From: Arthrobacter sp. 35W
GTDB taxonomy: Bacteria > Actinomycetota > Actinomycetes > Actinomycetales > Micrococcaceae
Direction: 5' to 3'
DNA length: 64,000 nucleotides
NCBI RefSeq assembly: GCF_000482545.1
Contig: NZ_KI519455.1
Location: 1,859,247-1,923,246, forward strand
The notes under the pieces were generated by a model. It saw only the letters and a program-made list of their open reading frames with translations. It was not told where the DNA came from and did no database searches. Made by a program: the position numbers and the translations under genes. This document shows, in pieces, positions 9,278 to 18,283 of the stretch (the stretch's first letter is position 1; each line of letters starts with the position of its first letter).

Positions 9278-12139
9278 TTAGTTTTCGAACTCGGAGATGG
9301 GCGGGCAGGAGCAGACAAGGTTCCTATCGCCTGCGGCGCCGTCGATGCGGCCCACCGGCGGGAAGTACTTGTCCTGGCGCAGCGAAGCGAGCGGGAATGC
9401 TGCCTGCTCACGAGGGTAGCCGCGCTCCCAGGCGGAGTCGATGACGGCGGACGCGGTGTGCGGAGCGTTGCGCAGCGGGCTGTCCTCCACCGTGAACTCG
9501 CCGTTTGCGACTTGGTCGATCTCGGCACGGATGGTGATCATGGCCGTGATGAAGCGGTCGATCTCCACCAGGTCCTCGGACTCGGTGGGCTCCACCATCA
9601 AGGTGCCGGCCACCGGGAAGGACAGGGTGGGGGCGTGGAAGCCGAAGTCGATCAGGCGCTTGGCGACGTCCTCGGCGGTGACGCCGGTGGCTGCCGTCAG
9701 CGGGCGCAGATCAAGGATGCACTCGTGCGCCACCAAATCCCCGGCACCGGTGTACAGGACCGGGAAGTGCTCGTTGAGGCGGGAGGCGATGTAGTTCGCG
9801 GCCAGCAGGGCGGACTTGGTGGCCTGGGTCAGGCCGGCACCGCCCATCAGCTTCACATAGGCCCATGAAATCGGCAGCACGCCGGCGGAGCCGAAGCGCG
9901 AGGCCGAGATCGGCACATCGTTCCCCTCGGTCCAGGACGCGGCGTTGCCGGGCATGAACGGGGCCAGGTGGGCCTTGGCTGCGACAGGGCCGACGCCGGG
10001 GCCGCCGCCGCCGTGCGGAATGCAGAAGGTCTTGTGCAGGTTCAGGTGGGAAACGTCTCCGCCGAACTTGCCGGGCTGGGCCAGGCCCACCAGAGCGTTG
10101 AGGTTGGCGCCGTCGATGTAGACCTGGCCGCCGGCGGCGTGCACGGAATCGCAGACTTCGCGCACATCGGCGTCGTACACGCCGTGCGTGGACGGGTAGG
10201 TGATCATGATGGCGGAGAGGACGTCCTTGTTGGCCTCGATCTTGGCCTGCAGGTCCGCGTGGTCGATGGTGCCGTCAGGTGCCGTGGCGACGACGACGAC
10301 CTTCATGCCGGCCAGCACTGCCGAGGCGGCGTTGGTGCCGTGTGCGGAGGCGGGGATCAGGCAGACGGTGCGCTGGTCATCGCCGCGGGAGAGGTGGTAG
10401 CCGCGGATGGCCAGCAGGCCCGCCAGCTCACCCTGGGAGCCGGCGTTGGGCTGCAGGGAAACCTGGTCGTAGCCGGTGACCTCGCAGAGATCGGCTTCCA
10501 GACCCGAGATCAGCTCGCGCCAGCCCTCGGTCTGGGAATCCGGAGCGAAGGGGTGGATGGAGGCGAACTCCGGCCAGGAGATGGCTTCCATCTCGGCGGT
10601 GGCGTTCAGCTTCATGGTGCACGAGCCCAGCGGGATCATGGTGCGGTCCAGGGCTAGATCGCGGTCGCTGAGGCGGCGGATGTAGCGCAGCAGCTGGGTC
10701 TCGGAGCGGTGGGTGTTGAACACCGGGTGCTGGAGGTAGTCGGAGGTGCGCTCGACGCCGTCGGCCAGGGCGAAGGCCGTGGCGTCCGTGTCCACGCCGT
10801 CGCCGGCGGCGGAGGCGCCGAAGACGCCTGCCACGCGGGCGACGATGTCCGCCGTCGTCGTCTCATCCACGGAGACGCCAACGTGGTCGGCGTCGATGGG
10901 GCGCAGGTTGATGCCGCGGCTTTCGGCCAGCGCGATGATGGCGTTGGCGCGGCCCGGAACGCGGACGGTGAGGGTGTCGAAGAAGGAGCCGTGCAGCACC
11001 TCGATGCCGGAGGCGGACAGCGCCGTGGCCAGCGTGCGGGCGTGGCCGTGGGTGGTCTCGGCGATCGCCTTCAGGCCCTCGGGGCCGTGGTAGACGGCGT
11101 ACATGGAGGAGACGATGGCCAGCAGTGCCTGCGCGGTGCAGATGTTGGACGTGGCCTTCTCGCGGCGGATGTGCTGCTCGCGCGTCTGCAGCGCCAGGCG
11201 GTAGGCCGGGAAGCCGGCGGAGTCCTTGGAGACGCCGACGAGGCGGCCGGGCAGCGAACGCTCCAGGCCTTGGCGGACGGCCATGTAGGCCGCGTGCGGG
11301 CCGCCGAAGAACAGCGGCACACCAAAGCGCTGGGTGGAGCCGACGGCGATGTCCGCGCCCTGCTCGCCGGGAGGGGTGATGAGCGTCAGTGCCAGCAGAT
11401 CCGCGGCCACCGTCACTAGTGCGCCGCGCTCCTTGGCGGCGGCAATGACGGGGGCGTGGTTGAAGATGCGGCCGGAGACGCCCGGCTGCTGGAGGACGAC
11501 GCCGTTGATCTCGCCGTCGGGCAGGCCCAGGGACAGATCGGCAACCTCCACCTCAAAGCCCAGGGCGTCGGCGCGGCCCTTGACGATGGCGATGGTCTGC
11601 GGCAGGAGATCGGCGTCGAGCACCGTCTTGCCGTCGGCGGCCGTCTTGGACTTGTTGGCGCGGCGCATCAGCAGCACGGCCTCGGCAACGGCCGTGGCTT
11701 CATCCAGCAGCGAGGCGTTGGCGATGGGCAGGCCCACCAGGTCCTGGACCATGGTCTGGAAGTTCAGCAGGGCCTCAAGGCGGCCCTGGGAGATCTCGGG
11801 CTGGTAGGGCGTGTACGCCGTGTACCAGGCCGGGGATTCGAGGATGTTGCGGCGGATCACCGGGGGAGTCACGGTGTCGTAGTAGCCCTGGCCGATCATC
11901 TGCACGGCCGTGACATTCTTGGCTGCCAGCTGGCGCAGTTCCGCCAGCACCTCCACCTCGCTCAGGGCGGTCTTCAGCACCAGCGGCGCGTCCTGGCGGA
12001 TGTCGTCCGGCACAGCGGTGTCGACCAGGGATTCGAGGGAGTCGTAGCCGATCGACTTGAGCATGGTGTCGACATCGGCCTGTCGGCGTGCACCAATGTG
12101 GCGGTCGACGAAGGTGGTGGGGGTTGCATTGACAGTCAA
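9278..12139 (-). CDS. gcvP: Glycine dehydrogenase (decarboxylating), P protein
   Basis: GcvP decarboxylates glycine and loads the aminomethyl group onto the lipoyl arm of GcvH. From the TTG at 12139 it has 953 residues, the normal size of the fused alpha-beta form. It opens with [11 protein letters not shown], and the PLP lysine is K703 in [19 protein letters not shown]. The frame stays open upstream to 12850, but that part crosses the riboswitch. The TTG is preceded by GGAG six bases away and gives the canonical N-terminus. It is the first gene of the operon and directly follows the glycine riboswitch. Confidence 0.97.
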   Translation of the reverse strand: MTVNATPTTFVDRHIGARRQADVDTMLKSIGYDSLESLVDTAVPDDIRQDAPLVLKTALSEVEVLAELRQLAAKNVTAVQMIGQGYYDTVTPPVIRRNILESPAWYTAYTPYQPEISQGRLEALLNFQTMVQDLVGLPIANASLLDEATAVAEAVLLMRRANKSKTAADGKTVLDADLLPQTIAIVKGRADALGFEVEVADLSLGLPDGEINGVVLQQPGVSGRIFNHAPVIAAAKERGALVTVAADLLALTLITPPGEQGADIAVGSTQRFGVPLFFGGPHAAYMAVRQGLERSLPGRLVGVSKDSAGFPAYRLALQTREQHIRREKATSNICTAQALLAIVSSMYAVYHGPEGLKAIAETTHGHARTLATALSASGIEVLHGSFFDTLTVRVPGRANAIIALAESRGINLRPIDADHVGVSVDETTTADIVARVAGVFGASAAGDGVDTDATAFALADGVERTSDYLQHPVFNTHRSETQLLRYIRRLSDRDLALDRTMIPLGSCTMKLNATAEMEAISWPEFASIHPFAPDSQTEGWRELISGLEADLCEVTGYDQVSLQPNAGSQGELAGLLAIRGYHLSRGDDQRTVCLIPASAHGTNAASAVLAGMKVVVVATAPDGTIDHADLQAKIEANKDVLSAIMITYPSTHGVYDADVREVCDSVHAAGGQVYIDGANLNALVGLAQPGKFGGDVSHLNLHKTFCIPHGGGGPGVGPVAAKAHLAPFMPGNAASWTEGNDVPISASRFGSAGVLPISWAYVKLMGGAGLTQATKSALLAANYIASRLNEHFPVLYTGAGDLVAHECILDLRPLTAATGVTAEDVAKRLIDFGFHAPTLSFPVAGTLMVEPTESEDLVEIDRFITAMITIRAEIDQVANGEFTVEDSPLRNAPHTASAVIDSAWERGYPREQAAFPLASLRQDKYFPPVGRIDGAAGDRNLVCSCPPISEFEN

Positions 12140-12194
12140 GAGGAACTCCAAGGTAGGCCGACGCCGAATGCGTCGGAACGGACCGGGTTCCTCC

Positions 12195-12385
12195 CCGCTC
12201 TGTATTGGACCTGAGAGTTTCCGCGGACCAGAGTCCGCTTGCACCGTCGGTGAGTCCGGGCCTGGGGCCTGACTACTTTCCAGAGTTGCCTCGCCGTGGC
12301 GGTACGGGGGCCTGAGAGATTCCTGGGGAGGATTTGCTCCTACGGCGCCTGCCCGCTGGATGGCTGGAGGACTCTCCCGCCACGG
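12195..12385 (-). promoter_or_regulatory. Tandem glycine riboswitch
   Basis: Read on the minus strand, the leader of gcvP contains two copies of the glycine aptamer signature. Aptamer 1 has GCGCCGTAGGAGCAA followed by the conserved CTCTCAGG. Aptamer 2 has CACCGACGGTGCAAGC followed by a second CTCTCAGG. A short linker containing CGAGGCAACTCTGGAAAG joins them. Glycine riboswitches normally switch genes on when glycine is abundant, which fits the downstream glycine-cleavage operon. The aptamer ends are estimated from the pairing arms. Confidence 0.93.
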
Positions 12386-12394
12386 TTCAAAAGG

Positions 12395-12424
12395 CATATG
12401 AAGTTGTGGTGATTCAGCACACAA
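12395..12424 (-). promoter_or_regulatory. Promoter of the gcvP operon
   Basis: On the minus strand TTGTGT (12424-12419), an 18-base spacer and CATATG (12400-12395) place the transcription start near 12388, exactly at the 5' edge of the riboswitch. Position and hexamers agree, although CATATG is an imperfect -10. Confidence 0.55.
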
Positions 12425-12509
12425 GTTACACGCAATTCGAACCGCAGGCAAGATCTCCGCCCCGCGGCCGCGGCGAGGTCCGGGCGGATTTGGGGCGGTG
12501 TGGGCCGGC

Positions 12510-12539
12510 TTGACATTGTTGTGTGATGCACTCCACACT
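12510..12539 (+). promoter_or_regulatory. Candidate promoter of the cycA-type gene
   Basis: TTGACA (12510-12515), an 18-base spacer and CACACT (12534-12539) face the permease at 12811. The -35 is consensus; the -10 is weak. If used, it gives a leader of about 265 bases. Confidence 0.4.
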
Positions 12540-12810
12540 GATCCCGTAGCCGCCACGGAACACCTGCCGGCCCTGAGATCTCCAGCTGAGAATGCTGGAC
12601 AACGACCACATTCCCGCTGCACACTCGGCCAGTGGCCGGCCCCTGTGGGCCATGCCGCCAGATGGCCGCGCAACAAAACACCCTTCATTGTCCGTCGCCG
12701 ACGACGGTCCATGGTGTGCTGTGCCGAGGCCGGCAGATCCACGACACAGCTGCAGCACCACTGCCATCCATCGTTCTTCACAACAGCTTTCCTGATGAGA
12801 AAGAAGCCCC
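12540..12810 (+). other. Long leader upstream of the amino-acid permease
   Basis: No gene is convincing here. The stretch is moderately GC-rich with several short self-complementary segments (for example GGCC-rich arms near 12628-12672). I looked for a glycine aptamer (CTCTCAGG core) because of the permease substrate and did not find one. Confidence 0.4.
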
Positions 12811-14292
12811 ATGCCAAAGCAAACGACGGCCACGCTGGGTAACACCCCATCCACCCCCGCAGGCGACGGCCAACAGCTGTCCCGCTCGCTGTCCAACCGC
12901 CACATCCAGCTGATTGCCATTGGTGGAGCCATTGGCACCGGCCTGTTCATGGGATCGGGCAAAACGATCTCCGCGGCCGGCCCTTCAGTGATTTTCGTGT
13001 ACATGATCATCGGCTTCATGCTGTTCTTCGTCATGCGGGCGATGGGGGAGCTGCTGCTCTCCAATCTGCACTACAAATCCTTCAGCGATTTTGCCGCCGA
13101 CCTGCTGGGTCCCTGGGCCGGCTTCTTCACGGGCTGGACCTATTGGTTCTGCTGGGTGATCACAGGTATTGCGGACGTGATCGCCATCGCCGGCTACTCC
13201 CAGGAACTCTGGCCGGGGCTCCCGCTGTGGATCCCGGGACTGGCAACCATCGCCATCCTGCTGCTGCTGAACCTGACCACCGTGAAGGCCTTCGGCGAGA
13301 CCGAGTTCTGGTTTGCCCTGGTGAAGATCATTGCCATTGCGGCACTGATCATTGTGGGCCTTTTCATGATCTTCAGCGGCTTCTCCTCCGAGGCAGGACC
13401 TGCCAGCTTCACCAACCTGTGGAGCCACGGCGGCTTCTTCCCCAATGAATTCATGGGCTTTGTCGCCGGCTTCCAGATTGCCGTCTTCGCCTTTGTGGGC
13501 ATCGAGCTGGTGGGTACGACGGCGGCCGAGGCCAAGGATCCCGAGAAGAACCTGCCCAAGGCCATCAACTCGATCCCGGTGCGCGTGCTGCTCTTCTACG
13601 TGGGTGCCCTGATCATCCTGATGTCCGTCATCCCGTGGACCCAGTTCGCCGCCGGACACAGCCCCTTCATCGCCATGTTCTCCCTGGCCGGGCTGGGCGC
13701 AGCGGCCACGGTGGTGAACCTGGTGGTGCTGACCTCGGCCATGTCCAGCGCCAACTCGGGCATCTACTCCACTTCGCGCATGGTCTACGGTCTGGCTCAG
13801 GAGGGCGACGCGCCGTCCGTATTCAACAGCCTCTCCGGGCGGAAGGTTCCCCGCAACGCACTGTTCCTCTCCTGCGTCCTGCTGCTCTCCGGCGTCGTGC
13901 TCATGTACGCCGGCCAGGACATCGGCAAGGCCTTCGACATGGTCACCACCGTCTCGGCCGTCTGCTTCGTCTTCGTCTGGTCCATCATCCTGGCCAGCTA
14001 CATCGCCTTCCGCAAGCGCCGCCCGCAGCTCCATGATGCGTCCAAGTTCAAGATGCCCGGTGGCATTCCCATGGTGTGGGTGGTTTTCGCGTTCTTCGGC
14101 TTCGTGCTCTGGACCCTGACCACCCAGCCGGACACGCTGCTGGCGCTGCTGGCCACACCGCTCTGGTTCATCGTGCTCGGCGTGGCCTGGTTCATCCTGC
14201 GCCGCCGTCCGGCCCATCTGGCCCGCTATGCGAAGTTCCAGGCGGAGCTTCGCAGTGAGAAGGATGCGGTGGACAGCGTCGCGGCCCGCTGA
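12811..14292 (+). CDS. cycA: D-serine/D-alanine/glycine permease (AAP family)
   Basis: A 493-residue, 12-helix transporter of the amino acid-polyamine-organocation superfamily. The first helix has the family motif [19 protein letters not shown] (residues about 33-51), and [22 protein letters not shown] follows helix 6. Its closest known type is CycA, the proton-driven importer of glycine, D-alanine and D-serine. The divergent position opposite the glycine-cleavage operon supports glycine as a physiological substrate. The CycA name is by family resemblance and context. A long hairpin ends the transcript. Confidence 0.8.
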   Translation: MPKQTTATLGNTPSTPAGDGQQLSRSLSNRHIQLIAIGGAIGTGLFMGSGKTISAAGPSVIFVYMIIGFMLFFVMRAMGELLLSNLHYKSFSDFAADLLGPWAGFFTGWTYWFCWVITGIADVIAIAGYSQELWPGLPLWIPGLATIAILLLLNLTTVKAFGETEFWFALVKIIAIAALIIVGLFMIFSGFSSEAGPASFTNLWSHGGFFPNEFMGFVAGFQIAVFAFVGIELVGTTAAEAKDPEKNLPKAINSIPVRVLLFYVGALIILMSVIPWTQFAAGHSPFIAMFSLAGLGAAATVVNLVVLTSAMSSANSGIYSTSRMVYGLAQEGDAPSVFNSLSGRKVPRNALFLSCVLLLSGVVLMYAGQDIGKAFDMVTTVSAVCFVFVWSIILASYIAFRKRRPQLHDASKFKMPGGIPMVWVVFAFFGFVLWTLTTQPDTLLALLATPLWFIVLGVAWFILRRRPAHLARYAKFQAELRSEKDAVDSVAAR

Positions 14293-14307
14293 CAAAGCCT
14301 GATAGAT

Positions 14308-14363
14308 GAGGAACGCCAAGTGGCGGGGACGCAGTGTTGCGTCCCCGCCACTTGGTGTTCCTC
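14308..14363. terminator. 26-bp hairpin behind the permease gene
   Basis: Arms 14308-14333 and 14338-14363 pair over 26 bases with a single mismatch and a 4-base GTGT loop, 16 bases after the permease stop. This is far longer than a routine terminator and may be an extragenic palindromic repeat acting as one. Confidence 0.7.
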
Positions 14364-14603
14364 GGTGCAACCAGGTCCGGGTGGCGCGCACAAAAATGGG
14401 TGCATGTGGCAAGAGATGCCTGCGCCGCGGTGCCGGCATGATGGGGCCGAAGAGTGAAATGCCTTCACAGTACCTGCGGGTGGCACGGATTCGTGTTACG
14501 TTTCCGGTGCCAGCCGTATTGATTGTGCTGGCAGGTCTTATTCTTTTTGCCCGGGGTCTATGGGGGCTTGGGTACCAATCACAAGGTTGAGGGGCTAATT
14601 GTG
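14364..14603 (+). other. Leader/promoter region of the collagen-like operon
   Basis: There is no convincing gene. TGCCAGC (14508-14514) pairs with GCTGGCA (14527-14533) and is followed by a T-rich run (CTTATTCTTTTT), which resembles a small intrinsic terminator or attenuator in front of the collagen-like gene. Promoter hexamers are not clear. Confidence 0.4.
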
Positions 14604-16367
14604 ATGTCACGACCGCTTTCTGGACGCCGAATCATCGGGTCCACCCTGGCTTTGGCCGTAGGCCTTTCACTGGCGGCCTGCACACCGGGCAGCGACGATT
14701 CAGGATCGTTCAGTGCCTGTCTCGATGCCAATGCAGGGCAGTTCACCAACGTCACCGTCAGCCCGGCCGCGCCAGCGGCATGCGGCAACGATGCCGTGGC
14801 CGTTTCCTGGTCGGCCAAGCTTGCGGACAATGCGACGTCCGCCGGTCGGGACGGTGCTGCCGGCAAGGATGGCACAAATGGCAAGGACGGGGCCGCGGGA
14901 ACCGCTGGCCCCTCCGGCGCTGCCGGACCCACGGGTCCCTCCGGCGCCGATGGATTGAACGGCGCCGCCGGGTTGGCCGGTGCCGCTGGAGCGGCGGGCC
15001 AGAACGGCGCACCGGGTGCGGCCGGCGCCACTGGCGCTGTTGGAGCGGCGGGTGCCCAGGGCGATGCCGGAGCCGCGGGTGCAACGGGTGCAACCGGCGC
15101 CCAAGGCGCTGCAGGTGCCGACGGGGCCACGGGAGCCCAGGGTGCCACTGGCGCCAAGGGTGACACCGGCTCTCAGGGTGCCGTTGGCGCGACCGGCGCG
15201 AGTGGAGCACAGGGTGCAACCGGCGCGCAAGGCACACAAGGTGCGACTGGCGCGACGGGTGCCGCGGGTGCGAAGGGTGACACTGGTGCCGTCGGCGCGA
15301 CAGGCGCTGCAGGTGCCGACGGGGCCACGGGAGCCCAGGGTGCCACTGGCGCCAAGGGTGACACCGGCTCTCAGGGTGCCGTCGGCGCGACAGGCGCTGC
15401 TGGCGCAACCGGTGCGCAGGGCGCCCAGGGCATTCAAGGTGCCGCGGGTCCCGCCGGCCCAACAGGTGCCACCGGCGCGACGGGCGACACTGGCGCCGTC
15501 GGCGCAACCGGTGCTCAGGGTGCCCAGGGCATTCAAGGTGCCACCGGAGCGACCGGCAACCAGGGTGCGACGGGCGCAGTGGGCGCCCAAGGCATTCAGG
15601 GCATTCAGGGCATTCAGGGTGTCGCTGGAGCGACCGGCGCCCAAGGCGCAACGGGCGCGACAGGTGCGATAGGCGCCCAGGGCATCCAAGGCGTCGCGGG
15701 TCTGCCGGGAACCAATGGGAACAGCATTCGCAACGGCTCTGGAATTCCCGCGTCGAACCTGGGCATTGACGGAGATTTCTATCTGGACACAACCAGCTTC
15801 AAGGTCTACGGCCCCAAGGCCCTCGGTTCCTGGTCGGGAACGCCCCAATCGTTGATCGGACCTCAGGGCCCCATCGGACCCCAAGGCCTCCAGGGGCTCA
15901 CCGGTGCCACCGGCGCCGTGGGCTCCACGGGCGTGGCAGGCGCATCCGGACTAGCGGGCCCCATCGGCCCCGCCGGGCCGCAAGGCCCTCAGGGTCAGGC
16001 CGGTGCCAGCCCGGGCATGATTGGTTCCGTGCCGTTCATCGACGGCGCCGATGCCACCAGCTACTCGCCACTCTCCGGCACCAGCCGGGTGGTCACCACC
16101 CAGACGGATGCAGCCATCGAGCTTCCCACTTCCGGAGTGCTCTCCAATTTGTCCGTCCGTGTCTCCTCGCCGGGAGCTGTGACGCTGACGGTGGTGGTCG
16201 ACGGAGTGTCCAGTGCCCTGGCGTGCACGGCTGCGGCCAACGCCAAGTCCTGCGTGGATTCAACGCACTCGGTCACCATTCCGGCGGGCAAGACCGTGAG
16301 CCTCAGGGTGGACAATGGCGGGGCCAGCGTGGCGAATCTGCGCTACTCGATGAAGTTCGCGGGCTGA
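14604..16367 (+). CDS. Collagen-like triple-helix repeat lipoprotein
   Basis: From the ATG at 14604 (GAGGGG upstream) the product has 587 residues. A lipoprotein signal comes first, with LSLAAC as lipobox and the cysteine near residue 25, so it is probably anchored in the membrane. After about 70 residues come some 100 Gly-X-Y triplets rich in [11 protein letters not shown] and GIQGIQ, the pattern of bacterial collagen-like proteins. The repeat is interrupted by a short non-repeat segment (about residues 378-420), then resumes with Pro-rich GPQGPI triplets. The C-terminal ~110 residues are Thr/Ser/Val-rich without Gly-X-Y and probably form a beta-sandwich trimerisation head. It is the first gene of an operon with DUF6916-type and tail-collar proteins. 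Binding partner and role are unknown. Confidence 0.85.
15105..15184 (+). repeat. 80-bp internal direct repeat, copy 1
   Basis: This 80-base segment of the collagen-like gene is repeated base for base at 15303-15382, exactly 198 bases (66 codons, 22 triplets) away. The shared synonymous codons indicate a recent in-frame duplication or gene conversion, not just amino-acid-level similarity. Confidence 0.8.
15303..15382 (+). repeat. 80-bp internal direct repeat, copy 2
   Basis: Second copy of the segment at 15105-15184 in the same reading frame; the two diverge at the first base after the copy (T/C in a GTT/GTC valine codon). Confidence 0.8.
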
Positions 16368-16370
16368 GCG

Positions 16371-16739
16371 ATGGCACGCTTTCCTCAACCGACCCGCAGG
16401 ACGGTGTTGGCCGGCGGCGCGCTCGCTGCAGTGGCGGCCGTGGTGCCCGCACTGGGTGTTTCGGCGCTGGGCAGGGCCCAGAACCCCTACTCCATGGCTG
16501 CCTGGCAACCGCTGGTCGGCTCCACGCTGACGGTGGACGGTGCACCCGCGGTGCTGCTCAGTGCAGAGTTCGGCAGCTTTGATGCCTTTGCCTTGGTGTT
16601 TTCGCTGCAGGAGGGCGCATTGTCCTCCGACGTCCCCTCGGTGGAACATCCGCGGCTCGGGGCAGTACCACTGCTGGTCAGCCGGGGTGCCACCACTGCG
16701 ACAGCCATCATCAGTGCCTCCAGGGAGGAAAATTCATGA
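16371..16739 (+). CDS. Tat-signal small protein, DUF6916-like
   Basis: A 122-residue protein starting three bases after the collagen-like gene. The N-terminus is a twin-arginine signal (TRRTVLAGGALAAVAAVVPALG), so it is probably exported folded or membrane-held. The rest is a compact beta-rich domain resembling the DUF6916 proteins found next to tail-collar genes; that assignment is by resemblance and context. Its stop overlaps the next start in ATGA, implying translational coupling. No enzymatic motif is visible. Confidence 0.7.
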   Translation: MARFPQPTRRTVLAGGALAAVAAVVPALGVSALGRAQNPYSMAAWQPLVGSTLTVDGAPAVLLSAEFGSFDAFALVFSLQEGALSSDVPSVEHPRLGAVPLLVSRGATTATAIISASREENS

Positions 16740-17242
16740 GCGCTGCGGAACCTTACGTTGGCGACATCATCATGGTGGGCTTCTACTTCGCCCCCCGGGG
16801 CTGGCTCCTCTGTGATGGCAGTCTGCTGCCGATCTCCCAGTATGAAGTCCTCTTCGTGCTGTTGGGCACCACTTATGGCGGCGACGGTGTTAACACTTTT
16901 GCTGTTCCGGATCTGCGCGGCCGGGTTGCTGTTCACCAGGGTAGGTCGCCCGCATCGGGAACCACCTATGTCCTGGGACAAACCGGCGGATCGGAATCGG
17001 TCACCGTGACCAATTCGACCATGGCATCCCACCAGCATTGGATGCCATCAGCCGGGTCCCAAATGTCCAGTTCGCCGATGGGCCTGGTTCCGGCCCAGGG
17101 TGGCTCGTTTGGTCCCGTGGATGGAACCGTCCTGGCACCGTCCGCGGTCTCAGGCGGGAACCAGCCCCATGACAACATCCAGCCCTTCTTGTCCATCAAC
17201 TTCGTCATCTGCGCCGAAGGCATCTTCCCTTCGCAGAGCTGA
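16736..17242 (+). CDS. Phage tail-collar domain protein (microcystin-dependent-protein type), copy 1
   Basis: The 168 residues show the collar-domain pattern. It opens with GDIIMVGFYFAPRGWLLCDG, followed by LGTTYGGDGVNTFAVPDLRGRV, a His/Gln receptor-tip-like ASHQHW stretch and the closing QPFLSINFVICAEGIFP. These domains occur in T4 short-tail-fibre tips and in chromosomal MdpB-like proteins. No signal peptide is visible, unlike the two upstream products. It overlaps the DUF6916-type gene by four bases and is followed after 10 bases by a paralogue. No other phage tail genes are near. Confidence 0.85.
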   Translation: MSAAEPYVGDIIMVGFYFAPRGWLLCDGSLLPISQYEVLFVLLGTTYGGDGVNTFAVPDLRGRVAVHQGRSPASGTTYVLGQTGGSESVTVTNSTMASHQHWMPSAGSQMSSSPMGLVPAQGGSFGPVDGTVLAPSAVSGGNQPHDNIQPFLSINFVICAEGIFPSQS

Positions 17243-17252
17243 AAGGCCGCTC

Positions 17253-17750
17253 ATGTCCACTGACCCATTCATTGGCGAAATCTCCATCACCGGCTTCAAC
17301 TTTGCCCCGCGGGGCTGGGCCCTGTGCAACGGGCAGCTTCTGTCCATTGCACAGAACACGGCGCTCTTTTCACTGCTGGGTACCACCTACGGTGGCAACG
17401 GCGTCAACACCTTCGCCCTGCCCAATCTGCAGGGGCGGGTGCCCATCCACCAGGGGCAGGGCCCGGGACTGACTCCCTATGTCATCGGTGAAACGGGTGG
17501 CGTTGAATCCGTGGCACTCAACCAAACCCAAATTCCCCAGCACGTCCACTCCATTCCGGCCGCGGGGGCACAAACCTCGGACCGGCCCGCCACTTTGGCG
17601 CCCGCCACTGGTGGGGTGTACGGCGTGGCGAGCGGCGTCATGGCGGCCACGGGCGTTGCAGGATCAGGCCAGGCGCACGAGAACCGGCAGCCATTCCTCA
17701 CGCTGAACTACATCATCGCGCTGCAAGGGGTTTTCCCTCCCCGGCAGTGA
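17253..17750 (+). CDS. Phage tail-collar domain protein, copy 2
   Basis: A 165-residue paralogue of the previous gene with the same landmarks: GEISITGFNFAPRGWALCNG at the start, LGTTYGGNGVNTFALPNLQGRVP, PQHVHS and the closing QPFLTLNYIIALQGVFPP. The two copies share the frame but are clearly diverged, so the duplication is old. GAAAGG precedes the ATG. They may form a hetero-oligomeric tip displayed with the collagen-like stalk; that is inference. A terminator hairpin follows. Confidence 0.85.
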   Translation: MSTDPFIGEISITGFNFAPRGWALCNGQLLSIAQNTALFSLLGTTYGGNGVNTFALPNLQGRVPIHQGQGPGLTPYVIGETGGVESVALNQTQIPQHVHSIPAAGAQTSDRPATLAPATGGVYGVASGVMAATGVAGSGQAHENRQPFLTLNYIIALQGVFPPRQ

Positions 17751-17794
17751 GAGGCAAGCGGTGCGGTCATTTCGGCCGCTGAGCTTTATGGTGT

Positions 17795-17827
17795 GGGGAG
17801 GTTCCGCGGTTGCCGCGGGACCTCCCC
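17795..17827 (+). terminator. Terminator of the collagen/tail-collar operon
   Basis: Arms 17795-17809 and 17813-17827 pair over 15 bases with one G-U type mismatch and a 3-base loop, 45 bases after the second tail-collar gene. It separates the structural block from the sigma-factor block. Confidence 0.65.
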
Positions 17828-17994
17828 GCACCTGCCTGCAGGCGCAGGTCAGCTGCGCTGCGGCAGCGGGCCGGGCCGCACCAGCGGCCGTCCTACCTGC
17901 GCCGCCGCACCGGCGCGCAGGGGGGGGGCATCCGTGGGGAAGAATCCTCCCGCTGGGATGTAAGACGGACCCCTGAGGGCGACACTAAGTAGGT

Positions 17995-18279
17995 ATGAAC
18001 ACCAACCATGAGGTGCCGAGGATGGCAGTCTCGGCACAGCACCTCCGCAGCAGCAGTTCCGAGCGCAGCAGCGACATGTGCGGCGCCAGCTCAAGCACCA
18101 TTGATTGGCGGTGCAGGTTGCTGGTGTCATCCGGATTTCCGGCGCCGATGGCCCAGCGCTTGTCGGCAACGCCCAGGGTGGACTTCCACGCGCTGCTCAC
18201 TCTGGTGGACAACGGCTGTCCGCCGGAGCTCGCGGTCCGGATCCTTGGACCCTTCCCCGATCCCCAGCGGCGGGAGTGA
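17995..18279 (+). CDS. Small protein of unknown function upstream of ECF sigma factor
   Basis: A possible 94-residue protein whose stop lies 4 bases before the sigma-factor start. The N-terminal half is Ser-rich; the C-terminal 30 residues (HALLTLVDNGCPPELAVRILGPF) look like a short helical segment. I recognise no family. The ribosome-binding site is weak, and the reading frame could be fortuitous. Its tight spacing to the sigma gene is the main argument for it. It could be a small partner of the sigma/anti-sigma pair. Confidence 0.4.
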   Translation: MNTNHEVPRMAVSAQHLRSSSSERSSDMCGASSSTIDWRCRLLVSSGFPAPMAQRLSATPRVDFHALLTLVDNGCPPELAVRILGPFPDPQRRE

Positions 18280-18283
18280 GGCA

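Noticed and set aside
12540-12810. Second glycine riboswitch in front of the CycA-type gene
   Set aside because: The conserved aptamer cores (CTCTCAGG and the CCGAAGG/GCAA type loop) are missing.
12139-12850. Extended GcvP start giving a ~1190-residue protein
   Set aside because: The added part crosses the glycine riboswitch and promoter; the TTG at 12139 has a ribosome-binding site and the canonical N-terminus.
14850-15720. CRISPR-like or satellite array
   Set aside because: The repeats are in-frame Gly-X-Y codons of variable sequence, with no constant repeat/spacer structure.
14700-15884. Long antisense and alternate-frame open frames across the collagen-like gene
   Set aside because: The Gly-X-Y repeat is simple enough to leave all frames open; only the plus frame has a lipoprotein signal and proper ends.
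16371-17750. Prophage remnant suggested by the tail-collar domains
   Set aside because: No integrase, terminase, capsid, sheath or lysis gene is nearby; lipoprotein and Tat signals and the sigma pair point to a chromosomal system.
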